The position numbers were made by a program, and so were the translations under genes. A model generated the notes under the pieces. It did no database searches and was not told the DNA's origin. It was given only the letters and a program-made list of their open reading frames with translations. Below are positions 50,103 through 59,463 of a stretch of DNA of 64,000 nucleotides, in pieces. Each line of letters opens with the position of its first letter. Position 1 is the first letter of the stretch. The stretch lies in NCBI GenBank assembly GCA_014529385.2, contig CM043942.1, positions 23,484,491-23,548,490 on the forward strand, written 5' to 3'. Origin of the DNA: Adiantum capillus-veneris. Taxonomy: Eukaryota > Streptophyta > Polypodiopsida > Polypodiales > Pteridaceae.

Positions 50103-52924
50103 TCGTCCGGGAGGACTCAGACTAGGAGGGGGGGAGGTATACAGGTATACAGGAGCTACAAAGTAGCTACAAGCGACAAACACAAAGAAAAACCAAAAAT
50201 TATATTACAAGGGCAGTGTCTTACATGATTTTGCAATTTTTATGTTTGATTACGGATATTGATAATATTTATGCCCTTATATACCTTGTTTTGCAACAAG
50301 AAGAGATCAAATGATGAATTTGGGTCTCTATACGTGTAAATATCACTAAATAAGAGTGTTTTTGGAGCTAAAAAGTGGAAAAAAGTAGTAATCCAAGTCC
50401 AGAAATCACAAATAAGTGTATATTCATATACACAGGGTTACCAGCTATTTATCATGTATGTTTGGAATTTTTTGGCTTCAATTTGCTATTTTTCTTTATT
50501 TTTTATGATTTTCTTAATAAAAGTAAAATAAAAATAAAAAAAAGCAGGTGAAATGAGATCGGAAAAAAGAAAAGAATAGACGGTGATGGTCCTAATGACA
50601 AGGGCAACCCATGGTAAAAATTGGGTACAATTCTGAAAAAGTTGCGGAAAGCCCGAAATGACAGAATTTTGGCAAAGTGGACAGATTTCTCAGAAACAGG
50701 TCAAATGGAGTCCAAATTGAGAAATTTCAAATCCTAAAGTGCATTTCACGACGAGATAGGAGCACATGTCAAATTTGGTAACAAGTGATCCGGGAAGTCC
50801 GAAGTTAAGTATTTTTCACTTCACTTTCAAGCTCATTCCCACTATTACCTTCTTGGAGAGAGCAAAGAGCACACAGGAGCATCCGACCTTCTACAGCCTT
50901 CTACGACTGCTACGAGAGCTCAGAGGACACCAGACATGAGAGGTAGACTCGTTGCCATAAGCTTTTGATGCTTATCATTAACTTTTGTCGCGAAAACTGA
51001 CCAAAACCAAGAAACAAGAGCAGACGGGGAATGGGAAAGAACGCTAGGTAGGGGCACAACCGCCTAACCAAACCTTGCAAGAACTTAGAGGTGGGTTACC
51101 CTAGCATAGAAGATGGTTTTCTAACACTCAAAGCTCGAGAAAGAACGACTTGAAAAACCCTAGGTCAACAGAGCCTGCAAGAGGCAAACAGGAAAAAGTT
51201 GTCGAAACGACACAAAACTTCTCAGGAAGCTTAACAACATCGAGGGCAATGCAACCATGGAGTATCTCCGGGTTTGGATCACCAAAAGTAGGTCGGAACA
51301 ACCAATTCGGCTGCGGACACACAAAGCGTCATTTTGGCATAACGGCTAAAATTGACGACCAAATGACATGAAACTTCACAAGCAGCTTCAAATATACATG
51401 GATGACTTATGTTTGCAAGAAAAACCCAAAAGAAAGCTGATTCACTTACCGATGGTGAAAAAGACGCTTTCGGGCAACCAAATGGAGAAAGATGGAGAAC
51501 GGGGAGCCATAGTCAAGTTCAACCAAATAGGTGGCTTCACAACATATCCAATGAGCTGGAAATGCAACTCTTGAGAAGAAAAGTTGAAGAAATTCAACTC
51601 CATAGCAAAAAGACGACTTCGGAGACTGAAATGCCTATAAGGGGGCTTTTTAGCTAAACTGATGACTTTTTAAGTTGAAAACTAGTTAGCAGGGCTTAGG
51701 GCACTAGCACAAAGCATTCTTTGCACAAAAAGACCAACATTTCAAGAAAAGACATCATACGCGTATGATGTCTCACAGCATGATTTTCACATCCATTTCA
51801 ACATTTGAGTGCATAGCCTAATTCCACATGTTAATCACATCCTATGAACCAAGTATCATGAGAATTGGAGTTAGAAAACCCAAGGAAACCAAAAAGACGC
51901 AAAGTAGGCCATAAAATTGATTTTTGGTCCTAATTTTGTCAAAATAACTCCAAACTCATTGAAACTTTGTAGGATTGTTGATTAACACATCTATAAGCTA
52001 TCTAGAATCAAAAAGCACCATTTTGACACAAAAGACATCATACGCGTATAATGTCTATTTGCACTTACATAGCCAAAACTGCTCATTTGACATCATACAT
52101 CCATTATATATATCTAATACATGCTACATATGAAGTTTGGAACCATTTGGTCAAGTGGATCATCCCATTAGCCCAATTGAGGGAAAATCCTTCATCCAAA
52201 GCCTATTTTAGCCCAAATTCAACATACTCAAGTCCAAACCAAGATTTGAGTAGGGACAGTCCTTCACTAGTACATGGGGAGTCCACAGAACCAATCCCAT
52301 GAAAAATTGATGAAAAAGACATCATACGCGTATGATGTCTCCAGAGCCATTTTTAGCCCAAAATCTATCCAAACTTCATAAATCCACTGAATAAGCCTAT
52401 CTAAAGCCAAATCCAAGCTTATAGAGAAATTTGGTCCAAAAATACACTAAAAGACATCATACGCGTATGATGTCTCACTATGTGATTTTGGCACCTCAGG
52501 GCTTCAACCACCAAACAGAAGTGATCTACATGCCATTTAAAGGTGAACCACCAAGTTTTATCCAATTTGGATCATAAAATCCAATTCCCTTTCAAAATTT
52601 TTCCAAGAGCCTGAACTGAACTAAACTGGCCAAAACTTGACCAAATGGGATCCAAACTCAAATCCAAGCATATGATACTCATGTATACACTATCAGTTAC
52701 AAGCACAACCAATATGAAGTCATTTTGACACAAAAGACATCATACGCGTATGATGTCTCCAACATGATTTTGAGCCCAGTTTGCATATTTTTTCACCTAC
52801 CCTGCATCCTTAGGCCCTGAATAGCTCATGTTTCAATTTTCAAGTCATTTGAATAGTTAAAAGCTTCATTTCGGCTTTCAGTACTAAAAAGACGCTAACT
52901 TCTGAAATTGGAGTTACAGGATCC
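50103..52924 (+). repeat. G2 linker with five palindrome copies
   Basis: About 2.8 kb with no convincing coding. Palindrome copies start at 51750, 52033, 52317, 52452 and 52735; four are perfect over 24 bp and one has TATAATG. Spacings are 283, 284, 135 and 283 bp. The final copy lies 167 bp before the second ORF. At 51390-51412 there is an exact 23-bp match to the RT active-site coding sequence of G2. Confidence 0.9.
50507..50524 (+). terminator. Conserved AATAAA region after the G2 polyprotein
   Basis: GATTTTCTTAATAAAAGT, matching 19079-19095 of G1 in place and sequence. Possible poly(A) signal for a gag-pol transcript. Confidence 0.35.
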
Positions 52925-54817
52925 ATGGATTCCGCCAAGTCATCAGCAACAAAGAGAAAAAGACCGAGAATCAAAGATGCTCTTGCAGAAGCAGAACCCT
53001 TTGACATTCCAGCAGAAACCCTCAAGCCAACCAAAACTTGGGTGGAGGAAGCAGTACTGGAACAAGAGGGAATAAAGATCTACCAGGGGACTTTCAGAGA
53101 TCCTCAAGGGCAAGCGGTGGATATACCGATGATCCCACAAGAATTGGTGGATTATAGCAGGTCAGAGAACATCAGCAGGTACCTAGAAAGGGCAGACTTG
53201 CACAGATTCTTCACCTCGAGACCATCAGGTGTAGATACAAGAAGAGTGTATGAGTTGGCAACCTCCATTCAGAAGGATGGGAAAGCCACATTGACAGTAA
53301 TAGATGGAGAGAAAGTAGAGGTACAGATCACTCCACAGCTCATTGCAGATGCATTGAAGCTGCACAACAAAGGGAGCTCTGTCAGGGAAAGAAGGGAGGC
53401 TATAGAGGTTTATGGGTCCAAGAAACAGAATGCAATCTATGGGGATATGGCAAACCAAAGAGCGGCAACCCTTTGCCGACTGTACAACCAGTTTCTCCAT
53501 ATTTGCAGTAAAAGACCGCAAAAGTATACGACACCACCCCATGCCATTGCAACTACCATCACATGGGCATTGAAGAGCAATATGCCAAAAGAGGTGAATT
53601 ACGCTCAACACATCCACGAGCAAGTAATTGCCATGCACAACGAGAAGCCAAAGTATATAGGAGGAGCTGAAGTTCTGACAAGAATAGCTTATGAAGCTAT
53701 TGGAGCCAGAGATCAATGGCCAAAGGTTCCCTCCCAGAATGAGTGGCTTAGAGAAGCCGATGAGGAGGAAGAACAGCCTGAAGTATCCAAGAGGGCGTCC
53801 ACAAGAGCACGCAGCAAACTAGAAATAGTTTCAGAACCTGCAGAGGATGTGGATGAGCCAGAACATGAAGTTTTGACAAGAATAGCTTATGAAGCTATTG
53901 GAGCCAGAGATCAATGGCCAAAGGTTCCCTCCCAGAATGAGTGGCTTAGAGAAGCCGATGAGGAGGAAGAACAGCCTGAAGTATCCAAGAGGGCGTCCAC
54001 AAGAGCACGCAGCAAACTAGAAATAGTTTCAGAACCTGCAGAGGATGTGGATGAGCCGCTTATGAAGAAAGCAAAGAAGAAGGTTGCTCCCAAGCAAACC
54101 AAAAGTCAGAAAGCGGCAAGAATGGAAAGACTGGTGGAGCAGTTTAGAGCGAAAAGAGCTCTAAAGGGGGACTTTGAAGAAAAGTGGGTTCCAGACCCCA
54201 CTAAAGTCGGAACTAGCTCAGCCAGGCCACATGTTGATCAATATGATCAATATATTAGAGCTTATGAGGAGTCAGAGGTTATACTGGAGCAGCAACCTGT
54301 CGAGCCATACACTGAAGAGGAAGTACAGCTTTTAAAAGCTGAGCTGAAAAAGGACGACAAGGGGAAGGAGAAAGTAGATGAGTCTACTGAACCTCAAAAG
54401 AAATACGAGCAAGCAAACAAAGGGAAAGCTAAGATGACTGAGGACAATCAGCCCTCCTTTACTAATGTACCAAGCCCGAAGAAGACGGAAATCATTGTGG
54501 AAGAGACCACAATAGAGATGGACACGGCTAGTATGGAAAAGCCGGGGGCTGGGACCAAGGAAAAGGAGATAGATCCAATTCAGAAAAAGAAAAACGATTA
54601 TGAGGATCTGGTAGCAATAGGGTACACTGAAGAAGAGGCCCTTGAGGCAGTTTATGGGATCACCCTACAAAAACAAGATGATCGGAGGGGGACAGAGGAA
54701 AAAATAAAGAGTACAAAAGAGAGTGAAGAGAAACTGGACGAGCAGAACGTACTAGAAGAGCCGAAGCCAAGTGGAGGTGGTGGCAGAAAAAGCTTTAGAG
54801 TTGACAGAAGAAGATGA
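52925..54817 (+). CDS. G2 second large ORF (aORF), N-terminal part with internal duplication
   Basis: 630 codons from ATG 52925 (MDSAKSSATKRKRPRIKDAL). It has a basic start, then a block homologous to G1 aORF: RADLHRFFTSRPSGVDTRR, SIQKDGKATLTVIDGEKVEV, EVLTRIAYEAIGARDQW. The 66-residue segment from VLTRIAYEA to EDVDEP is repeated in tandem (198-bp period). The downstream half is acidic, Lys/Glu-rich and probably disordered. A one-base shift at about 54770-54817 leads to the next frame. The N-terminal block resembles the 'putative plant transposon protein' type seen in some gypsy elements, tentatively. Confidence 0.75.
   Translation: MDSAKSSATKRKRPRIKDALAEAEPFDIPAETLKPTKTWVEEAVLEQEGIKIYQGTFRDPQGQAVDIPMIPQELVDYSRSENISRYLERADLHRFFTSRPSGVDTRRVYELATSIQKDGKATLTVIDGEKVEVQITPQLIADALKLHNKGSSVRERREAIEVYGSKKQNAIYGDMANQRAATLCRLYNQFLHICSKRPQKYTTPPHAIATTITWALKSNMPKEVNYAQHIHEQVIAMHNEKPKYIGGAEVLTRIAYEAIGARDQWPKVPSQNEWLREADEEEEQPEVSKRASTRARSKLEIVSEPAEDVDEPEHEVLTRIAYEAIGARDQWPKVPSQNEWLREADEEEEQPEVSKRASTRARSKLEIVSEPAEDVDEPLMKKAKKKVAPKQTKSQKAARMERLVEQFRAKRALKGDFEEKWVPDPTKVGTSSARPHVDQYDQYIRAYEESEVILEQQPVEPYTEEEVQLLKAELKKDDKGKEKVDESTEPQKKYEQANKGKAKMTEDNQPSFTNVPSPKKTEIIVEETTIEMDTASMEKPGAGTKEKEIDPIQKKKNDYEDLVAIGYTEEEALEAVYGITLQKQDDRRGTEEKIKSTKESEEKLDEQNVLEEPKPSGGGGRKSFRVDRRR
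53668..54057 (+). repeat. 198-bp in-frame tandem duplication in G2 aORF
   Basis: Positions 53668-53859 are repeated at 53866-54057 with only one substitution seen (GTTCTGAC versus GTTTTGAC). The period is 198 bp (66 codons), so the frame is kept. G1 has one copy. Either a very recent slippage or an assembly artefact. Confidence 0.95.
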
Positions 54818-55409
54818 AAAAGACATACACATGGTGCATGAACTGCTCAGCAAGATCAAAGAAAGATCCAAGGCAAAGGAAGTGGAGATTGAGACAGCCA
54901 AACAAAGGGAAGCCGAGTTGCAGAGGAAATTAGAGAATGCTATGACTGAATCTGAAATTCATAAAACATCACTCTACGACGCGGAAAACGAGAAAGACGG
55001 CTTGATACTCTAGGTAGCCGAGGCTTCAAGAGAAGTAACAAGTGCACAGGAAGCAAGGGAGCGGATGGAAGACGACTTGGAGGCGGCTAAAGATGAGCTC
55101 ATTGAGCTAAGGGAAAGAGTCGAGCTCCAAGAAAGAACAATCACTAGACTCAGGACTACCCCTAGAGCTAGCAGAGCAGGAACTGAACAAGAGGGAGCTC
55201 TTGTACCAGCTCTAGAAGACCATGTCCGAAGCTTACAAAGAGAGCTAAGATTAGAGCAAGTGCAAAGGTTGCACATTGCGGAGGGATCATTGGCAGCAGA
55301 GGAGAGGCTCACTTTAGAAAATCAAACACTAAGAACAGAGAATGAGACCCTCCGCAAACAGCTCCAAGATCTACAAGAGCAACAAAGAAGAGAGACAGAG
55401 ACACCATAA
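54771..55409 (+). pseudogene. G2 aORF coiled-coil part
   Basis: One frame from 54771 with in-frame stops at 55011-55013 (TAG) and 55407-55409 (TAA). Almost entirely heptad-like: VHELLSKIKERSKAKEVEIE, ELIELRERVELQERTITRL, LTLENQTLRTENETLRKQL. It corresponds to the coiled coil of G1 aORF and suggests the protein oligomerises. Confidence 0.7.
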
Positions 55410-55490
55410 GAAGAATCAGGTGGAGCAGCCATAGAGCTACCAGAAACTGGAGAGGCAACCACAATTGAAGATCTAGCCCCAGTTCACGAG

Positions 55491-56399
55491 GTGGCCTCGA
55501 CTTCAGGAATCTCTGAAGAAGAAGAACAAAGGCTCCATGACCAAATAGAAAAGTCAGCAGAGGAGAGTGCCAAGGCGGAAATGGAATGGGAGAGGAGACT
55601 CCTCATCTCCATTAGACTTCAGGGATTAGACACAAAAGTGCTCCATGAAGAGTGGATGCAACCCAGCGTGCCTTTCCCTTTGATGAAATTTGAAGTGCTA
55701 AAGACGAAAAAGAGAATAGAGGAGGAGCAGTATGTCGCTCTTTACGAAGGCGACATCACAAAAGAGGAACAATCAAAAAAGATTGTAGATTTGCAGCCTA
55801 GATGGAGGAAAGGTTGGCTGAACAAATACCCAGCCTACCTCATCTACTTGGTGGAGGCACAAAAGGAGATTCGGGAGAATGCAACCTTCTGCCCGGTGCC
55901 AAGAGCCAGAAGCTGGAAAGAGCATGGCAGGATTGCAGAAAAGAAGCCAAATTGGCTTAATTACCCCAGGATGCCAGGACCAAAGGCAGGAGAGAGAATA
56001 GGTAAAGCCTACATGGTGAAAACCCTAACAAGCACCATCAAGCTCTTTACTGGCTCTCCTGACCTTTCGTGTCAGATGCTCAAGAAAATTTGCAGGACTC
56101 TCTTAGCTTGCATTGAAGTGTTCGCGCCAGATAAAGCCACGACCTCGAGTCTACTATCGACGGCCGACACAGTGACTGATATGATGTATGATCTTTCATT
56201 GCAGCCTTCTCCAAAAGTGTTGCACCTCCTATACCAGAGGATTATGTTTTTGCCTAGCTTCCACATGAAAACATTCGAAGAAGCTTTCTACACCGGCTTT
56301 TTCACCCACGAAAGCAAAATATTCGGCCCAACCTTGACCATCGGCAACCTACGATACGAATCACATTTGCAGATGCTCAAAACGACAGGACTTTATTGA
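55491..56399 (+). CDS. G2 aORF C-terminal domain
   Basis: 302 codons in the same frame as the coiled coil. Shared with G1: WRKGWLNKYPAYLIYLVEAQ, FCPVPRARSWKEH, YMVKTLTSTIKLFTGSPDLS, CQMLKKICRTLLACIEVF, MFLPSFHMKTFEEAFYTGFF. It ends 37 bp before the PPT. No membrane segment. Conservation between two LTR families implies selection on this domain while the elements were active. Confidence 0.75.
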   Translation: MASTSGISEEEEQRLHDQIEKSAEESAKAEMEWERRLLISIRLQGLDTKVLHEEWMQPSVPFPLMKFEVLKTKKRIEEEQYVALYEGDITKEEQSKKIVDLQPRWRKGWLNKYPAYLIYLVEAQKEIRENATFCPVPRARSWKEHGRIAEKKPNWLNYPRMPGPKAGERIGKAYMVKTLTSTIKLFTGSPDLSCQMLKKICRTLLACIEVFAPDKATTSSLLSTADTVTDMMYDLSLQPSPKVLHLLYQRIMFLPSFHMKTFEEAFYTGFFTHESKIFGPTLTIGNLRYESHLQMLKTTGLY

Positions 56400-56436
56400 C
56401 CAAGCATAAAAGTCATGTCAGGGACGACATGAACGC

Positions 56437-56448
56437 GGAGGGGGGGAG
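56437..56448 (+). promoter_or_regulatory. G2 polypurine tract
   Basis: GGAGGGGGGGAG directly before the 3' LTR. Confidence 0.88.
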
Positions 56449-57406
56449 TGTTGAGCCAGCAGAGGATCACACCCACATTTTTGCTCACACTCATCATTTT
56501 TGTAACCATTGATTGTAATAAATATCTTTTTGACATTGATTTTGAATTGAGCCATTCATTAAGTAACGGGACTCAATTGAGTTTCCAGCTTGTAATCCCG
56601 AAGTAATTTCACTTGCTGATGTAATTAGTAGAGATGTTCTCACCTCCAAGGCTGAGGTATATAAGCCAAAGTTTTGTAACCTAAGGGGATTCAGTTTTTA
56701 TTAATCAAAGTGAGTTTTTGAGCGCCGTGACTGTGTTTGAGAGAGAGAGAGAGAGTCTTATCTACTTGCTATGCGAGCTACGGAGCCGCCATTGGAGAAG
56801 CGACACCGCCATTGTGTTAGCAACGACGAGAGCTACGCACTGATACCAAGAGTGCGCGCTATCGGCTTCTATGTGTGGTAAGTTCCTACAAGCTTTGGTG
56901 TGAGTTTTCTTCCAACTCGTGTGCCAGAATTGAGCTTACGAGCTTCGGTGTGAGTTCCTACGAGCTTCGGTGTGAGTTTTCTTCCAACTCGTGTGCCAAC
57001 ATTAGTACCATCGGGGTCAAGTTTCGATCGCCTGTATTTTTCGGCCTGTTTTCATACGCGTTTACCGCACGGAGTGGTTATAGGTTGATTTTGCAGTTCA
57101 AGTCTTTAGGGTGTTGTTCTTACCTAGTGTATAGACTTCCCCTTGAGTTTGAGATCGATTCAATGATTCTAGATCCTGTTTCGTATAGCATTCGCTCGTA
57201 GTACGGATTTCAATCACTTGCGTATTCTAGAACTTAGATTTGATTTCCTTAGTAGTGATTGTCATTAGAAGGTCGAGTAGGTGATTTGACACCCACCTAG
57301 TTGCTTCCATGCGCCTGCGGGTCAAGCTTCGTCCTCGTCTGACAAATTCTGCTGTTGGTTGAGTTCTCGCTATTTAGCTTCCGCTAGCGGCGTAACCGCC
57401 TTAACA
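56449..57406 (+). repeat. G2 3' LTR, full length
   Basis: 958 bp, TGTTGAGCC to CCTTAACA. It includes a short internal duplication around 56885-57000 (words GAGCTTCGGTGTGAGTT repeated) and ~400 bp absent from the 5' LTR. At 57052-57061 it has TCATACGCGT, half of the G2 palindrome. TATATAAG at 56658-56665. Confidence 0.94.
56658..56665 (+). promoter_or_regulatory. TATA box of G2 3' LTR
   Basis: TATATAAG, identical in context to 33781-33788. Confidence 0.55.
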
Positions 57407-58289
57407 CAAAGTTTCTTGAGTGATTGCATCAAAAGATCAAGGACAAGGTGGAGTGGATGTTGATACCTATGGAAATACGATCTATATTGCCAAAGTGAAG
57501 AGCAAAAAGGTGAAGTGGAAGCTAGAGTTTGGTTTGCTGAAGCTTGCTCATTACATGCCTATTGTGACAATAGCACAGTTTCCTGTGGTTCAATCAAAGG
57601 AGGTGCCAATTGTTCAAAGTGTAAAGCCTATTGAGGTAAGGCCTATGGTTGGTTACGTTCCTTGGAGGTTTCTAGTTTATGATGTGCATGTGCTAATGGT
57701 GGATGAGCTTGTCAACAAGGATAAGCCCCTTGTCAAAGAGAGTCTGTGTGCTAAAGAGCTAGCAGATGTTGGGTCTCAAGAGCAACATAAAGAGGTAAAG
57801 GAGTCTATTCTTATTGAGATTATGCATGAAAAGGTAGTAGATTGCAGTCAAGTTGCAGATACCAAAAGCTTGGAAGTGAACAAAGAGTGTGTGCAAAGCC
57901 AAGGCAATGGTCAATTTTTCATGGAGCAGCAAGAGGATGAAGATGCAGACACGGAGTCAACCTATGGCAAGGATGATGATAATACAAGCTCCGAGTTTTG
58001 GGAGACTAGCAAAGAGGAGAGCCTATATGAAGAGTTCATGTCCTGGCGAGCAAACTGATTTTTTATGAGGTCAAGCCGGTAAGAGTAAAGATTCCTGACT
58101 ATGTGTATGAAGGCATGTTGGTTGGAACTGTGGAGCAGATTGAAGAGCCAAAGTCTGTGAAAGAGGATATGCAAGTAAAAGTGGTGTGCAGTACCCTGCT
58201 GGTGGCTGTACTCCTAAAGGTAGCCACACAGTATGCAACAGTGGTGCAACAGGTACCAGGATCCTCTCGTGCAGCATTCCAAGCGAGTT
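57407..58289 (+). pseudogene. Gag-like remnant, right part, and acidic open segment
   Basis: 57407-57411 is the right CAAAG of G2. Removing G2 joins 33571 to 57412, and the left frame continues briefly (KFLE, stop, LHQKIKDKVEWMLIP). In another frame 57420-58058 is open for 212 codons, with an acidic C-terminus (QQEDEDADTESTYGKDDDN). The left part is Gag-like; this part has no clear family and may be the Gag linker of the same lost element. The sequence changes character near 58290, where minus-strand coding starts. Confidence 0.5.
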
Positions 58290-58959
58290 GTTTACATATA
58301 ATAGTAGGGTAGTTTGAGCTTTTGTCAAGCCCTACTACTAACCAATTATCTGAGATTAGTTGAAAGTCGATGGCTAACTGAGGTGTAAGCCAAGAACTAT
58401 CAGAAGAAAGCCATTTTCTACGAAGTAGAGAAATTTTGTTAAGGAAGCATTCCTTAACTAACTTCTTTAAGTCCGGTAGGACTGTCATCTCCAGTCAGAG
58501 AGCACTGACAAGGTCAGTGAGGCAGCTAAGTAAAGCTGCTAAGGCAAGGTAAGGGTTTTTTGGATAGTTTGGTATGTGATTCAGTCCTTTGGCTAGGAGC
58601 TTACGTATTGTAGCATTGTTGATAATGTTGAGGTTCTGAGTACAGACATGGTTCCCACATTCTTTAAAATTCCTACAGAATGAGGAAAATTGAATGCATG
58701 TACAGTAAGGGATTGTTTCTTGTCTAAGAAAGTCATTGTTAAGAACTAATCCTTTTATAGGATGATGATATCTCCATCCAATGAGAATGTTGTCAAGTAG
58801 TTTATGATTTCCAAAAAATATGTCAAAACACTCACAAAAGAGACTTTTAGGTGGGATCCAATCGAGAAGAATGTTGTGATAAAGACAGTGTATGTAGGTA
58901 GCACCAAAATTCGAATCATCTTTGCTGAGAACTTTTCTTCCACATGGGTTTGTAGATAC
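58290..58959 (-). pseudogene. Possible Penelope-like segment, minus strand
   Basis: Two frames. From 58959 (just after a good 3' splice-like site) the first has GRKVLSKDDSNFGATYIHCL, IPYCTCIQFSSFC, GNHVCTQNLNIINNATIRKL and LLAKGLNHIP, and ends at 58495. The second, from about 58488, reads WLVVGLDKSSNYPTIICKQL. A 'lR-LL-kG-x-HIP' block followed by a 'DK...vCK' block recalls the region before the RT core in Penelope-like elements. The RT core itself is missing because the match stops near 58290. The family call is from memory and uncertain. Confidence 0.35.
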
Positions 58960-58977
58960 CTGCAATATATTTAAGGG

Positions 58978-59463
58978 TTAGATTTTAGGGAAGTTTCTGA
59001 TAGCAAGGAATCTGTCTCTCCCTCTAGTAAAGCTACGAGACTTTCCTCGATTAGATGAGGAGCTAGGTGTAACAAAGGAAGTAAAAGAGTTGGGAGTAGC
59101 TAAAGAGTTAGCTCTTTTAAAAGCAAGAGATTCATCCTCTTCAATACACGGTTTTAGCAGATTAGTGATGTATCTGACACCTTTGTAGTTCGCATATGTG
59201 GTGAGGTAAAGACCGGGTTCCTCAGCTTTTAGTTCTTTCAGAATATCATGCATCAGTCCTCGGAAGATGTTAAAGGCAATTTGTGCAATCACAATCTGCT
59301 TGGCCTGTCCACCTAGCCATGAGCAGATGAGGGATAGATGAAAGTCTACTGGTTTCTCTGGGAATAATAGTTCCAAATGGTTGAGGATAAACCATATAGC
59401 ATGGTCAAACCACATAATGCTTGATTCACAGGTAGCTTTGGGGTCCAAGATCTGCAAGCACAT
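58978..59463 (-). CDS. Unrecognised protein, C-terminal part with basic tail
   Basis: 161 codons in the minus frame, overlapping the upstream piece by 118 bp in another frame; the two are probably one protein joined by a frameshift or an intron near 59463. It contains LNHLELLFPEKPVDFHLSLI and AQIAFNIFRGLMHDILKELK and ends in an Arg/Ser-rich tail (SNRGKSRSFTRGRDRF), as in nucleic-acid-binding capsid or nucleocapsid proteins. I cannot assign a family. Confidence 0.45.
   Translation of the reverse strand: MCLQILDPKATCESSIMWFDHAIWFILNHLELLFPEKPVDFHLSLICSWLGGQAKQIVIAQIAFNIFRGLMHDILKELKAEEPGLYLTTYANYKGVRYITNLLKPCIEEDESLAFKRANSLATPNSFTSFVTPSSSSNRGKSRSFTRGRDRFLAIRNFPKI

Larger units (their letters stand above)
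33572..57406 (+). mobile_element. G2: giant Ty3/gypsy LTR retrotransposon (about 18.7 kb without its nested insertion)
   Basis: LTRs start TGTTGAGCC and end CCTTAACA; TSD CAAAG; Asp-type PBS at 39299; PPT at 56437. The internal plan equals that of G1: leader with palindromes, single polyprotein (40715-50102), linker with palindromes, second large ORF (52925-56399). Protein similarity to G1 is high across Gag, RT and integrase, but LTRs and non-coding DNA are unrelated by eye, so these are two families of one lineage. The 5' LTR holds copia element C2 and has lost ~416 bp relative to the 3' LTR. Several stops and frameshifts make it non-autonomous today. Confidence 0.94.

Noticed and set aside
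53225-53716. 163-codon minus ORF
   Set aside because: It is antisense to the conserved aORF domain with no motif of its own.
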